Counted from the stretch's first letter, positions 27,663 through 36,290 are shown. The stretch: 57,227 nt of DNA from Streptomyces griseus (GCF_001715295.1 NZ_MDKB01000001.1:1364708-1421934), one strand, 5' to 3'. Numbers and translations: made by a program. Notes: generated by a model not told the origin, from the sequence alone.

Positions 27663-28910
27663 TCAGGCGTGGGGCGACACCAGCTCCACGACGGTGATGT
27701 CCGGGTCGGCGCCCAGCCGGACGGGCGGCCCCCAGAAGCCGGTGCCCCGGGTCACGTAGAGCAGGGTGTCCCGGTACCGGCTCAGCCCCGCGACGTGCGG
27801 TTCGGCCAGGGTCGCGAGCTGGGTGAAGGGCCAGAGCTGGCCGCCGTGGGTGTGCCCGGACAACTGGAGGTCCACCCCGTACCGGGCAGCCTCCGTGACC
27901 TGCGCGGGCTGGTGCGCGAGGAGGACGACGGCCCGGTCCCGGTCGCGTCCGCCGAGCGCGGCCTCGTAGTCGGGGCCGTCGCCGTGGTCGACGCCGCTCG
28001 CGTCCTCGACCCCGGCCAGGTCGAAGCCGGGCAGAGCCACCCGCTCGTTGCGCAGGGTGCGCAGCCCGAGTCCGCTCACGAAGCGGACCCACTGCTCGGC
28101 ACCGGAGTAGAACTCGTGGTTCCCGGTGACGTAGTACGCGCCGTGCCGCGCCCGGAGGTCCGCGAGCGGTTCGGCGGCCCGCCCTTGGGTGGCCACGTCG
28201 GCGTCCTCCACCAGATCGCCGACCAGGGCCACCAGATCGGGTTCGATGCCGTTGAGGAGGTCCACCAACTGCCGGGTCCGGGAGCGCCCCACCAGCACGT
28301 TGAGATGGATGTCGCTGATCAGGGCGATCCGGAAGCCGTGGGCCTGCCGGCCGAGCCGGGCGAGCGGCACGGTGAGGTGCTTGATCCGCGGCGGCCCGAG
28401 CGCGGTGTACGCGCCGTACCCCACCGCTGCGGTGGCGGCGGTCCCGGCGGCCAGGGCGACGGCCCGGTTCACGAACATCCGGCGGGAGGGGGTGAGGTGG
28501 TCGACGGCCGTACGCCCGGGGGAGTCCGGAGGGGACGAGGGCTCCTCGCCGGTCACGGACGCCCTGCCCGGGTCCCCGGGCGCCGTGTCACCGGCGGAAC
28601 GCCTCCGCCGGGCGCGCCGCAGGAACGGGCGGACCACCTCACCCACCAGCAGGGCCAGCGTCAGATAGAGGATTCCCGCCATCCAGGTGAAGCCGGGCCA
28701 GCCCACCGCCGTGGCCAGCGGTGCGGGCAGCGCGCGCTCCCCGGGCGGCGCGGCGACCAGCAGCAGGGCCAGCAGGACGATCAGCGCCGTGCCGGCCCGG
28801 CGCCACCACGAACCGGGAGACGTGGTGTCGCGGACCGTCCGCCGCCACACGTAGTAGTGGACACCGGCCAGTACCGGCAGTACGAGCGCGACGAACAACG
28901 CGGAGGACAC
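27663..28910 (-). CDS. Membrane-anchored metallophosphoesterase (YkuE-like)
   Basis: A 415-residue protein. Three or four hydrophobic N-terminal segments (residues about 3-100) are followed by a twin-arginine-like RRMFVNRAVALAAG stretch. The soluble phosphoesterase domain then has ISDIHLN, LVGDLVED, TGNHEFYSG and SGHTHGGQLWP metal motifs. The domain probably faces the outside. Relatives are YkuE-type phosphoesterases, some acting on UDP-linked lipid sugars; the substrate here is unknown. It starts 12 bases after the FAD monooxygenase stop, so the two are probably one transcript, and it faces the UvrA-like gene. Membership in cluster 2 is uncertain; it may be a housekeeping bystander. Confidence 0.88.
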   Translation of the reverse strand: MSSALFVALVLPVLAGVHYYVWRRTVRDTTSPGSWWRRAGTALIVLLALLLVAAPPGERALPAPLATAVGWPGFTWMAGILYLTLALLVGEVVRPFLRRARRRRSAGDTAPGDPGRASVTGEEPSSPPDSPGRTAVDHLTPSRRMFVNRAVALAAGTAATAAVGYGAYTALGPPRIKHLTVPLARLGRQAHGFRIALISDIHLNVLVGRSRTRQLVDLLNGIEPDLVALVGDLVEDADVATQGRAAEPLADLRARHGAYYVTGNHEFYSGAEQWVRFVSGLGLRTLRNERVALPGFDLAGVEDASGVDHGDGPDYEAALGGRDRDRAVVLLAHQPAQVTEAARYGVDLQLSGHTHGGQLWPFTQLATLAEPHVAGLSRYRDTLLYVTRGTGFWGPPVRLGADPDITVVELVSPHA

Positions 28911-28922
28911 CGGACCCCCGGA

Positions 28923-30401
28923 TCAGCCGGCGAGCGGGCGCGGGGCTCCGCACCAGCGACGCAGAGCCCTCGTCAGCCCCCGGCCGGGTTCGACGCCCGC
29001 CCAGGCCACATATCCGTCGGGCCGGATCAGCACATGGGGGGGCCACCTGTCGCCGAGGGGTTCGGCGAGCACGCCCGTACGCAGCCGGGCCTCCCAGCCC
29101 GTGGCGGCGGGCGGACAGCCGTGCGTGCCGGTCAGCACGAAACCGCCTTCCCGGAACAGCTCGTACAGCCGCTCCGGGCCGCCGGGAGCAGCTACGAGGG
29201 GCCGGTCCGGGACCCGCAGGCCCGTCCACCGGTCCTGCCCTCCCGCCGGGTAGCGCAGGGCCAGCCCCGACAGGTGCAGTACGTTCAGACGGTGGACCGG
29301 CTTGATCCGCATCGACCACATCGCGGCCTTCCGCAGGGTCCGTGCCGGAAGACTGTCGGAGGTCTCGAAGCGGAAGGAGAGATCCGTCTTGCGCAGCGTC
29401 TCCGCCGCGATCGGGTACCGCTCCGCCTCGTAACTGTCGAGCAGCCCCTCCGGCGCCCACCCGTCGAGTGCCGCCCGCAGCTTCCAGCCCAGGTTGAACG
29501 CGTCCTGGATACCGGTCTGGAGCCCCTGCCCACCGGACGGGATATGGGTGTGCGCGGCGTCCCCGGCGAGCAGCACCCGGCCGACCCGGTACTTCTTCGC
29601 GTGCCGCTGCGAGCTGCGGAACCGGGACAGCCACAGGGGATCGTGGATGCCGATGTCCAGGCCCAGGATGGCGGCGCAGCTCTCGCTCAGATCCTCCAGT
29701 GTCAGCGGCTCGTCGGCGGGGACGGTGAACTTCTCCCGGTCCAGCACGATGACCCGGTACGTGCCGTCGCGGAACGGGAACAGGGCCGCCATGCCGCGCC
29801 GGGTGATCCGCGCGTACTCGGCGGGCCCCGGCGGACTGCTCAGCCGGGCGTCGGCCATCATCAGCGACTGGTCGTAGTTCCAGCCGTCGAAGCTCACGCC
29901 GATGGCGTCGCGGACGGTGCTGTTCACCCCGTCGCAGCCGACGACGTACCGGGTCCGGACGGTGGTCTGACCCTCCGGTCCGGTCAGTTCGACGTCCACC
30001 CCGTCCTCGTCCTGCGACAGCCCGGTCATCTCGGTTCCGGGCAGCAGGACCGCGCCCGCCTTCTCGGCGGCGGCCTGCAACGCCTCCTCGGTCCGCACCT
30101 GCGGGATGGACAGGCTGAACGGGAATCCGGTGTCGAGCAGTCCGTAGTCCAGATAGCCGTCCTCGTTGCCGAGCGGCGGATGCGGGCACTCCCGGCCCCC
30201 GGCCAGCACGTCGCCCACCCGCCCCCGCATGTCGAGGAGTTCCAGCGTGCGGGGCTCGACCGTGCAGGCACGGGACAGCCGGCTGCGCCCGGTGCGCTTG
30301 TCGACCACCTGGCAGGAGACGCCGAAGCCGGCCAGCTCCGCCGCGAGCGCGAGCCCGGCGGGTCCCGCGCCGACGATGATCACCTGTGGGGACGGCGGCA
30401 T
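28923..30401 (-). CDS. FAD-dependent aromatic monooxygenase (PheA/TfdB, rifampin-monooxygenase-like)
   Basis: A 492-residue class A flavin hydroxylase. Motifs: VIIVGAGPAGLALAAEL at the N terminus, GCDGVNSTVRDAIG (the DG motif) near 160, and LLAGDAAHTHIPSGGQG with NLGWKL near 290, the second FAD site. The C-terminal thioredoxin-like tail is short. ATG 30401 follows AAGGAG. Such enzymes hydroxylate phenols or tailor or inactivate polycyclic drugs. Beside the two-carbon-unit operon it is a candidate for a late oxidation of the cluster 2 product, or for resistance; sequence alone does not decide. It is divergent from the E1-alpha operon over 300 bases. Confidence 0.88.
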   Translation of the reverse strand: MPPSPQVIIVGAGPAGLALAAELAGFGVSCQVVDKRTGRSRLSRACTVEPRTLELLDMRGRVGDVLAGGRECPHPPLGNEDGYLDYGLLDTGFPFSLSIPQVRTEEALQAAAEKAGAVLLPGTEMTGLSQDEDGVDVELTGPEGQTTVRTRYVVGCDGVNSTVRDAIGVSFDGWNYDQSLMMADARLSSPPGPAEYARITRRGMAALFPFRDGTYRVIVLDREKFTVPADEPLTLEDLSESCAAILGLDIGIHDPLWLSRFRSSQRHAKKYRVGRVLLAGDAAHTHIPSGGQGLQTGIQDAFNLGWKLRAALDGWAPEGLLDSYEAERYPIAAETLRKTDLSFRFETSDSLPARTLRKAAMWSMRIKPVHRLNVLHLSGLALRYPAGGQDRWTGLRVPDRPLVAAPGGPERLYELFREGGFVLTGTHGCPPAATGWEARLRTGVLAEPLGDRWPPHVLIRPDGYVAWAGVEPGRGLTRALRRWCGAPRPLAG

Positions 30402-30560
30402 CTTCTGACTCCTTCGGATCGGCCGGACCCGCCGCACGGGGGGTACGCGGGTGTGCCGGGCGCAGATCGACGGCAGGGGCGGCCGGACGAGGACCACGGA
30501 GCCGCTTCCCGTCGGGATGCGAGCCAGTTAACGGGCGGGTCCGTGGCGGGCGCAACCACG

Positions 30561-30648
30561 TTGAGAACGAGGTGAGAGGCGCCGGAGAGCGAGGGCCCGC
30601 GGATGAGACCGGATCGAGCACCGGATTGAGAACGGGGAGTCCTAGCGT
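30561..30648 (+). promoter_or_regulatory. Candidate SARP operator/promoter of the E1-alpha operon
   Basis: Three heptads at an exact 11-base pitch: TTGAGAA (30561), GTGAGAG (30572) and CGGAGAG (30583). Further related copies are ATGAGAC (30603), ATCGAGC (30613) and TTGAGAA (30626). The last ends 10 bases before TAGCGT (30643-30648), a possible -10. SARP regulators bind 11-base-pitch heptads placed about 8 bases before the -10. The GTGAGAG unit also occurs in the array before the fatty acyl-AMP ligase gene at 53.6 kb. Confidence 0.6.
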
Positions 30649-30701
30649 GGCGACCGATCAGGTGGTGTCCATGTAGTCCAGCCCGCAGGGGGAGTCCCGC
30701 C

Positions 30702-31718
30702 ATGACCGCGCGTCCGCCGGAACCACGCCGCACACCGGCCGCCCCGGCCCCCGCGCACCCACCGGGCGCCCTGTCCCTGGCGGAGTCCCCGGCCGTTCCC
30801 GGCCGTGAGGACCTCGAATCGCTGCTGGTCATCCGTCACTTCGAGAACCTGCTGCTGCGGATGTTCGCCGAGGGCAGGCTCAACGGCACCACGCACACCT
30901 GTTTGGGACAGGAGTACGTCCCGGTCTCCCTCGCCCCGCTGCTGGCAGGTGACCACGTCCTCAGCAACCACCGGGGCCACGGCCACTACCTCGCCCTGTT
31001 CCGGGACCCCGCCGGACTGCTCGCGGAGATCATGGGCCGGGCCGGCGCGGTGTGCTCGGGCGTCGGCGGCAGCCAGCACATCCGCCGCGACGGTTACCTC
31101 TCCACCGGGGTGCAGGGCCAGAGCCTGCCGCTCGCCGTGGGCATCGGACTGCGCTGCAAGCGCACGGGGTCCGGCCGGATCGCCGCCGCCTTCGTCGGCG
31201 ACGGTACGTGGGGCGAGGGAGCGGTCTACGAGGCACTCAACATGGCGGCGCTGTGGCGGGTGCCGGTTCTGGTGATCGTCGAACACAACGGGGTCGCCCA
31301 GTCCACCCCGACGCATCTGCAGATGGCCGGTTCGATCGCCGACCGGGCCGCCGCCTTCGGCATCGACTTCGTGGAGATCACCGGCCACCACGTACCGGAG
31401 ATCCGGGAGCGGCTCGCCCCCGTCGTCCGCCGGGTCCGCGAGGAACACCGCCCGGCCGTCGTGCAGTTCACCACCCACCGACTGGGCCCGCACAGCAAGG
31501 GCGACGACACACGCGACCCTGCGGAGGTGGAACGGCTCCGGGCCGGCGACTGGCACCGGGAGCTGACCGACCGGCTGGGCGCGCCGTTCCGGGAGCTCGA
31601 CGCGCGCATCCGTGCCGACCTGGAGGAACTGGCCCGCGAGGTGGAGGCACGGCCGCCCGCCACCTGGACGGGGTCCGGTCTCCCGGACCCGAGGATGGAG
31701 GACCGATGGCCGAACTGA
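30702..31718 (+). CDS. Thiamine-dependent dehydrogenase E1 alpha subunit
   Basis: A 338-residue E1-alpha of the pyruvate/2-oxoacid dehydrogenase type. The thiamine-diphosphate motif GDGTWGEG...EHNG is present around residues 167-196, after SNHRGHGHYLALF and CSGVGGSQH. ATG 30702 follows GGGGGAG. The next gene, an ACP, starts inside its last codons. In naphthyridinomycin and quinocarcin pathways a bifunctional pyruvate-dehydrogenase/transketolase-like pair moves a two-carbon unit from a ketose to an ACP as a glycolyl thioester. The E1-alpha, ACP, E1-beta-E2 order here agrees with that system. A normal 2-oxoacid dehydrogenase is less likely because of the embedded ACP and missing E3. Confidence 0.9.
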   Translation: MTARPPEPRRTPAAPAPAHPPGALSLAESPAVPGREDLESLLVIRHFENLLLRMFAEGRLNGTTHTCLGQEYVPVSLAPLLAGDHVLSNHRGHGHYLALFRDPAGLLAEIMGRAGAVCSGVGGSQHIRRDGYLSTGVQGQSLPLAVGIGLRCKRTGSGRIAAAFVGDGTWGEGAVYEALNMAALWRVPVLVIVEHNGVAQSTPTHLQMAGSIADRAAAFGIDFVEITGHHVPEIRERLAPVVRRVREEHRPAVVQFTTHRLGPHSKGDDTRDPAEVERLRAGDWHRELTDRLGAPFRELDARIRADLEELAREVEARPPATWTGSGLPDPRMEDRWPN

Positions 31719-31963
31719 CCGAGCCCACCGACCTGAGCGGACTGACCGACCTCGTTGCCGATGTGCTCCGGACGCCCGCCGCCGAGGTGACGGAGGAGAC
31801 CGGGCCGGCCACCACGGCGGCCTGGACCAGCCTGCGGCACGTCCAGATCGTCTCCCGTGTCGAACAGACCTACGGCATCAGGCTCACCGCCCGCGAGGTA
31901 CGCGCCTGCCGTAGCGTCGGCGCCCTGCGCGCGGTGCTGACCGCGAAGCGGGGGACGCCGTGA
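31706..31963 (+). CDS. Discrete acyl carrier protein
   Basis: An 85-residue carrier protein. The helix II region reads AAWTSLRHVQIVSRVEQTYG, with Ser42 in place of the DSL serine (TSL), and RLTAREVRACRSVGALRAVL gives helices III-IV. It overlaps the E1-alpha gene by 13 bases and the E1-beta-E2 gene by an ATGA-like GTGA junction, so all three are translationally coupled. Expected role: accept the acyl group, probably glycolyl, from the lipoyl arm of the E2 partner and present it to the assembly line. The change of Asp to Thr before the serine is unusual but does not rule out modification. Confidence 0.85.
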   Translation: MAELTEPTDLSGLTDLVADVLRTPAAEVTEETGPATTAAWTSLRHVQIVSRVEQTYGIRLTAREVRACRSVGALRAVLTAKRGTP

Positions 31964-34119
31964 CCCGGCCCGCACCCCGTGTGGTGGAGACGCTCAACGC
32001 GGCCCTGCACCGGCTGTTCGAGGAAAGGCCCGCGCTGCACCTGCTCGGCGAGGACGTGCTCGACCCGTACGGCGGTGCCTTCAAGGTGACCCGCGGGCTG
32101 TCCACCCGCCACCCGGACCGGGTGTTCGGCACCCCGATCAGTGAGGCGGGCATCACCGGCGTGGCGGGCGGTCTGGCCCTCGCGGGCGACCAGGCGATCG
32201 TGGAGATGATGTTCGGCGACTTCGCCGCCCTCGCCTTCGACCAGGTACTCAACCTGATCTCCAAGTCGGTGACCATGTACGGCGACCGGGTGCCCATGCC
32301 GGTCGTGGTGCGCTGTCCCGTCGGTGGAAACCGCGGATACGGCCCCACCCACAGCCAGAGCCTCCAGAAGCACTTCCTCGGCGTGCCCAACCTGGCGCTG
32401 TACGAGACGAGTCCCTTCCACGACCCGTACGCGCAACTCGCCGAAGGCCTCGACCGGGGGCCCGCGATGCTCTTCGAGGACAAGGTTCTCTACACCCGGC
32501 GGATGTTCCGCGACGGGGCGGTGGACGAGCACCACGGGTACGCGCTGCTGGGCGGGCCGGCCGGCTGGGCGCACGTCTCCCCGGTGGACGGCACGCCCGC
32601 CGACGTCGTGCTGATCTGTCCGGGCGGCACCGCGCACCGGGGCCTCGACGCCGCCCGGCTGCTGCGCGCCCGGGGGCTCACCGCGCACGTCCTGGTGCCC
32701 GCCCGGCTCTACCCGCCCGACCTGGAACCGGTACTGCCGCTGCTGGCGGGTGCCCGGCTGGTCGCCGTGGCGGAGGAGAGTACCGAGGGCGGTACCTGGG
32801 GCACCGAGATCGCGGCCCGGGTGCACACGCGCCTCTGGTCACACCTGCGGGCGCCCGTCCTGCTGTTGTCCTCGGCCGACTCGGTGGTTCCGACCGCCCC
32901 GCACCTGGAGGCGGGTGTGCTGCTCGGCGCGGAGCGGATCGCCGCGGAGATCGAGGCCGCCGCGGCCCGGCCCCTGCCGCCCCGCGCGCCAGCCGCGCTG
33001 CCCGTGGCAGCCGCCGGGACGGATGCCGTCGCCCCGGCGGCCGGGGAACCGCGGGCCGCCGTACCGGAGAGTGCCGAGCCTCTGGGCGGGGTGCCGGTCG
33101 CCGTGCCCAAACTCAACAACAACGACACCGCCTACCTGGTCCTGCGGTGGCTCGCCGACGAGGGCGTCCACGTCGAGGAGGGCGATCCGCTCGTCGAGGT
33201 GGAGACCTCCAAGGCGATCGAGGAGATCACCGCCCCGGCCGCCGGGTACCTGCGGGTGCGTGCCGCGGAGGACACCGAGGTCGGTGTCGGGGAACCCCTC
33301 GCCGAACTGCTCGCCGAGCGGCCCGCCGTCCGGGCGCCCGGCACGCCGGTGCCGACCGGGCCGGGGCCGCGCGTCACCCGGCCCGAGTCCGCCGCCGCGC
33401 CCGCACCCCCGCCCGCCGAGGGGCCGGGCGCCACCCGTACCCAGGTGCTCGACCGGGCTCAGCAGGGGACTGCCGCCGTCGTCACCCGTGCCCACCGGGA
33501 GGTACCCGCCGCCTTCGCCGCGGTCGAGGTCACGGCCGACGCGGTGCTGGCCCGGCTGCGGACGCTGTCCGACGAGACCGGCGCCGAGGTCGGACTGCCG
33601 GAGGCGGTGGTGAAGGCCGTGGCCTCCGCGCACCCCGCGTTCCCGCACCTGTTCGGGAGCCTGCAGGACGAACGGACCGTACGGCTCGCCGACACCGTGG
33701 ACATCGGCGTCACCATGGACGCCGGGAACGGCCTCTACATCCCCGTGCTGCGGGACTGCGCCGCCCGTTCCCTCGCCGACCTCTCCGACGATCTCATGGA
33801 CTTCCGGATGAAGGCGTTCCGCGCCGAGTTCACGGCGGGAGAGCTGTCCGGCGGCGCCCTGAGCGTGTCGCTGAACACGGAACCCGGCGTCCTGCTGGTC
33901 CAGCCGATCGTCATGTGGCCGCAGCTCTGCATGGTCTCGGTGGGCGGCCCGCTCACCCGGCTCGTCCTCGCGGACGGGGTACCCGCACCCACCACCGTGG
34001 TCACCCTCGGACTCGCCTACGACCACCGGGTGGTCAACGGCCGGGACGCGGTCGCGTTCCTGCGCACCGTCGCGGACGCCCTCCACGACCCGGAACAGCT
34101 CGTCAAACTCATCGACTGA
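31960..34119 (+). CDS. Fused E1 beta / lipoyl / E2 acyltransferase
   Basis: A 719-residue fusion. E1-beta (about 1-330): GEDVLDPYGGAFKVTRGL, FGTPISEAGITGVAGGLALA, MMFGDFAALAFDQVLNLISK. Lipoyl domain (about 375-445): VEVETSKAIEEITAPAAGYL with the modified Lys in TSKA. An Ala/Pro-rich linker leads to the E2 catalytic domain (about 500-719): LSGGALSVSLNTEPGV and YDHRVVNGRDAV. The usual E2 active site HRxxDG reads HRVVNG, with Asn replacing Asp. No E3-binding domain is apparent. Together with E1-alpha it would form an acyl-lipoyl intermediate and pass it to the ACP. This fused architecture is the one reported for the two-carbon unit enzymes of quinocarcin-type pathways. Reoxidation of the lipoyl arm would need a household E3. 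Confidence 0.88.
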   Translation: MTRPAPRVVETLNAALHRLFEERPALHLLGEDVLDPYGGAFKVTRGLSTRHPDRVFGTPISEAGITGVAGGLALAGDQAIVEMMFGDFAALAFDQVLNLISKSVTMYGDRVPMPVVVRCPVGGNRGYGPTHSQSLQKHFLGVPNLALYETSPFHDPYAQLAEGLDRGPAMLFEDKVLYTRRMFRDGAVDEHHGYALLGGPAGWAHVSPVDGTPADVVLICPGGTAHRGLDAARLLRARGLTAHVLVPARLYPPDLEPVLPLLAGARLVAVAEESTEGGTWGTEIAARVHTRLWSHLRAPVLLLSSADSVVPTAPHLEAGVLLGAERIAAEIEAAAARPLPPRAPAALPVAAAGTDAVAPAAGEPRAAVPESAEPLGGVPVAVPKLNNNDTAYLVLRWLADEGVHVEEGDPLVEVETSKAIEEITAPAAGYLRVRAAEDTEVGVGEPLAELLAERPAVRAPGTPVPTGPGPRVTRPESAAAPAPPPAEGPGATRTQVLDRAQQGTAAVVTRAHREVPAAFAAVEVTADAVLARLRTLSDETGAEVGLPEAVVKAVASAHPAFPHLFGSLQDERTVRLADTVDIGVTMDAGNGLYIPVLRDCAARSLADLSDDLMDFRMKAFRAEFTAGELSGGALSVSLNTEPGVLLVQPIVMWPQLCMVSVGGPLTRLVLADGVPAPTTVVTLGLAYDHRVVNGRDAVAFLRTVADALHDPEQLVKLID

Positions 34120-34408
34120 CAGCGAGGACGTGACGTGGTGAGACTGCGCCAGGGTCCGGCCCTGCGACGGACCGACGCCCCGGCCGCCCTGTCCGGAAGG
34201 GACCGGACCCGCCGCGCGTCACCACGCACGACGGCCGGCGGAGCACCGGCGGCCGGGCCACCCGGCCGCATTTACCCCGCCGCCTCGAGCGATGCGCCGC
34301 CCCCGCGGTCCGCCGCGGCCTGAGCGGCACACCGCCCGTACGAACTGCCCGGACCGGTCCGGCTCCAGCGGCTCGACAGCCGCAGGAGCATCTCAGTGAG
34401 GAGTTCTC
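34120..34408. other. Spacer inside the two-carbon operon
   Basis: A 289-base gap before the KASIII-like gene. A 62-codon frame from 34135 is proline/arginine-rich and has no recognised relatives, so it is not called. GTGAGGAG just before 34409 is the ribosome site of the next gene. Confidence 0.4.
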
Positions 34409-35413
34409 GTGGCGTACGGGTTGACCGCCTTCGGTACCGCCCTCGGCGAGGAGACCGCCGTGAAGGACGTCGTGGCCGAGTACACCGAGGACGTGGAACG
34501 CGTCCTCGGCTACGGCTACGACTACATCCACCGGGCCGCGCCCGGCACCAGCGTCACCGATCTCGCCGTCGAGGCGGGGCGGCAGGCGCTGGGCTCGGTG
34601 AAGCCGCGCGAGGTGGATCTGCTCGTCCTCGCCCTGACCGACCTCGCCGACCACCTGTACTGGGACGCGGCGGCCCGGGTCCAGTGGGAGCTCGGCCTGA
34701 GCCGCGCCGAGGCGGTGCTCGTCGACCAGGGCTGCGTGGGCGGGGTCACCGCGTTCGACACCGTCGCGGGACGCTTCGCCACGCACCCCGGCTACGGTAC
34801 GGCGCTGGTCGTCGGTGCCAACCGGACCGTAGAGGCGTACTGGAACCGGCTGGACACCCACTCGCTGCTCTTCTCCGACGGGGCCGCCGCCGCCCTCGCC
34901 GTACGCGACGCGCCCACTCTGCGCTGGCGGTCCTCGTACGCGGAGACCGACGGCCGGTACGCCGACTTCTTCCGGATGGACGTCGGCGGCGCCCGGCAGC
35001 CCTTCGTGCCCGGCAGCGACACACCCGCTGTGCGGGACTCCTGGGACGTGGTCGAGCACTTCGAGCACGACGCCGAGCGACTGGCCGCCTATGCCGAGGA
35101 GATCGACGACCGCACCGCGCGCGCCGTGCACCGGGCCTGCCGTCAGGCCGGGTGCGCCGAGGAGGACCTGGCCCGGCTGCTGCTCCTCAACGACAACGCA
35201 CGGGTCCTGACGGCGCAGGCGGGACTGGTCGGGGTGCCGCTGGAGCGCACCAACGCCCGGCTGGCGGCCCGGTTCGGGCACTTCGGCGCCGCCGACCACC
35301 TGTTCTCCCTGGCCCGGACGCAGGAGGCCGGGGAGCTGTCGCCCGGGGACCTCGTGGCCCTCGCCGCCAACGGCCGCGGCATGCACTGGGCGTGCGCGGT
35401 CCTCCAGTGCTGA
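34409..35413 (+). CDS. KASIII-like ketosynthase/acyltransferase with altered catalytic residues
   Basis: A 334-residue thiolase-fold protein of the FabH (KASIII) family. The nucleophile is Cys109 in DQGCVGG. The second active-site position, where FabH has HQAN, reads LLLLNDNARVL. The third, where FabH has GNTSAAS, reads RFGHFGAADHLF. The canonical His and Asn are therefore replaced or exchanged. Such enzymes can act as acyltransferases instead of decarboxylating condensing enzymes. GTG 34409 follows GTGAGGAG. Placed after the E1-ACP-E2 genes, it is the likely step that moves the acyl unit from the ACP onto the NRPS line or extends it. This is inference. Confidence 0.82.
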   Translation: MAYGLTAFGTALGEETAVKDVVAEYTEDVERVLGYGYDYIHRAAPGTSVTDLAVEAGRQALGSVKPREVDLLVLALTDLADHLYWDAAARVQWELGLSRAEAVLVDQGCVGGVTAFDTVAGRFATHPGYGTALVVGANRTVEAYWNRLDTHSLLFSDGAAAALAVRDAPTLRWRSSYAETDGRYADFFRMDVGGARQPFVPGSDTPAVRDSWDVVEHFEHDAERLAAYAEEIDDRTARAVHRACRQAGCAEEDLARLLLLNDNARVLTAQAGLVGVPLERTNARLAARFGHFGAADHLFSLARTQEAGELSPGDLVALAANGRGMHWACAVLQC

Positions 35414-35477
35414 ACCCCTCCCCAGGCCCTGGCGGGGGAGCCCTCTCCCGCCCCCTCACAGATCGGAGTAACACGCT

Positions 35478-35990
35478 ATGAGTCGTCATCCCGCCCGGCG
35501 TGCTTTGCTGGCTGCCGCGCTGGTCTGCGCCGGCCTGGGGCTGGTCTCCTGCGGGGGCGACCCCGACACGGCCGTCCGGTCCTCGGACGCGGCCGACACC
35601 CCCGCCTGCAAGCTGCTCCGGCCGGTGTCCGTCGAGTTCGGCCTCGGAGAACCCTCGGTGAGTCAGATGTCCGGGGAGGGCTGTACCGCACACAGCCACG
35701 AGTTCGGCACCCTCACCGTGACCATGCGGGACCGGCCGCTGGAAGCGGCGGCCACCGGACAGGGCAAACGGAGCACCATGCGCTTCGGCGACCACGACGC
35801 CGTGATGCTGATGGGTTCGCTGAACGGTGTCTGCAAGATCTTCCTGGACTCGGGGGAGAAGAACACCGTGGAGCTGCGGCTCGGCCGGACCACGGCGATG
35901 ACCCCGCAGGTGTGCACCTCGCTGAAGAAGGCGACGGCGGACGTGGCCGACGGGCTCGACGCGCAGGCCTCGGCCTCCGCGTCCGGCTGA
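35478..35990 (+). CDS. Secreted lipoprotein (DUF3558-like)
   Basis: A 170-residue lipoprotein. The N terminus has arginines, a hydrophobic stretch and the lipobox LVSC with Cys25, followed by GGDPDTAV. The mature part contains cysteine-bearing segments (TPACKLL, GEGCTAHSH, GVCKIFL, QVCTSLKK) like the small actinobacterial DUF3558-type lipoproteins. ATG 35478 follows CGGAG. It is anchored outside the membrane; function unknown. It may be read through from the KASIII-like gene 64 bases upstream and is closed by a strong stem-loop. A role in drug binding or export is only a guess from location. Confidence 0.75.
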   Translation: MSRHPARRALLAAALVCAGLGLVSCGGDPDTAVRSSDAADTPACKLLRPVSVEFGLGEPSVSQMSGEGCTAHSHEFGTLTVTMRDRPLEAAATGQGKRSTMRFGDHDAVMLMGSLNGVCKIFLDSGEKNTVELRLGRTTAMTPQVCTSLKKATADVADGLDAQASASASG

Positions 35991-36006
35991 CCCGGCCCGA
36001 GCCCCC

Positions 36007-36033
36007 GGGGGTGGTGCCTTCGGCGCCACCCCC
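36007..36033. terminator. Terminator after the lipoprotein gene
   Basis: Arms GGGGGTGGTGCC (36007-36018) and GGCGCCACCCCC (36022-36033) pair with one G-T wobble and a 3-base loop, 16 bases after the lipoprotein stop. Confidence 0.75.
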
Positions 36034-36250
36034 GTCGATGTGTCCCGCGCGGCCCCTCCTTTCCGGGATGCCGCCGGTCATGAGCACGATCCTCCGCCGT
36101 ACGACGTCACGCACCGGCCGCCGGCGCGATCCGCTGCCGCACGGTGCGGCGTCCACGACCCGATGCCGCGGAGGTGTGTGCGCACGGACGGTCCCTGTCG
36201 GCCGAAGCCGTCGGTGCGGTGGACCGCAGCCTGACGCACGGGCCGACGGG

Positions 36251-36290
36251 GGCGCCCCGTCCCCGAGACCGGTCTCCGGGACGGGGCGCC
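36251..36290. repeat. 40-bp near-perfect palindrome between convergent genes
   Basis: Left half 36251-36270 and right half 36271-36290 are inverse complements with a single mismatch and no loop bases. The element lies in a 360-base gene-free gap (36034-36397), about 110 bases beyond the M28 peptidase stop. It could be a cruciform or the minus-strand terminator. Nothing else is recognised in that gap. Confidence 0.6.

Noticed and set aside
27669..30575. A 968-codon open frame on the plus strand
   Set aside because: It runs opposite both the membrane phosphoesterase and the FAD monooxygenase, which carry all expected motifs on the minus strand.
34135..34323. A 62-codon plus-strand frame after the E1-beta-E2 gene
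   Set aside because: It has a passable start region but a Pro/Arg/Ala-rich translation without relatives; not enough to call a gene.
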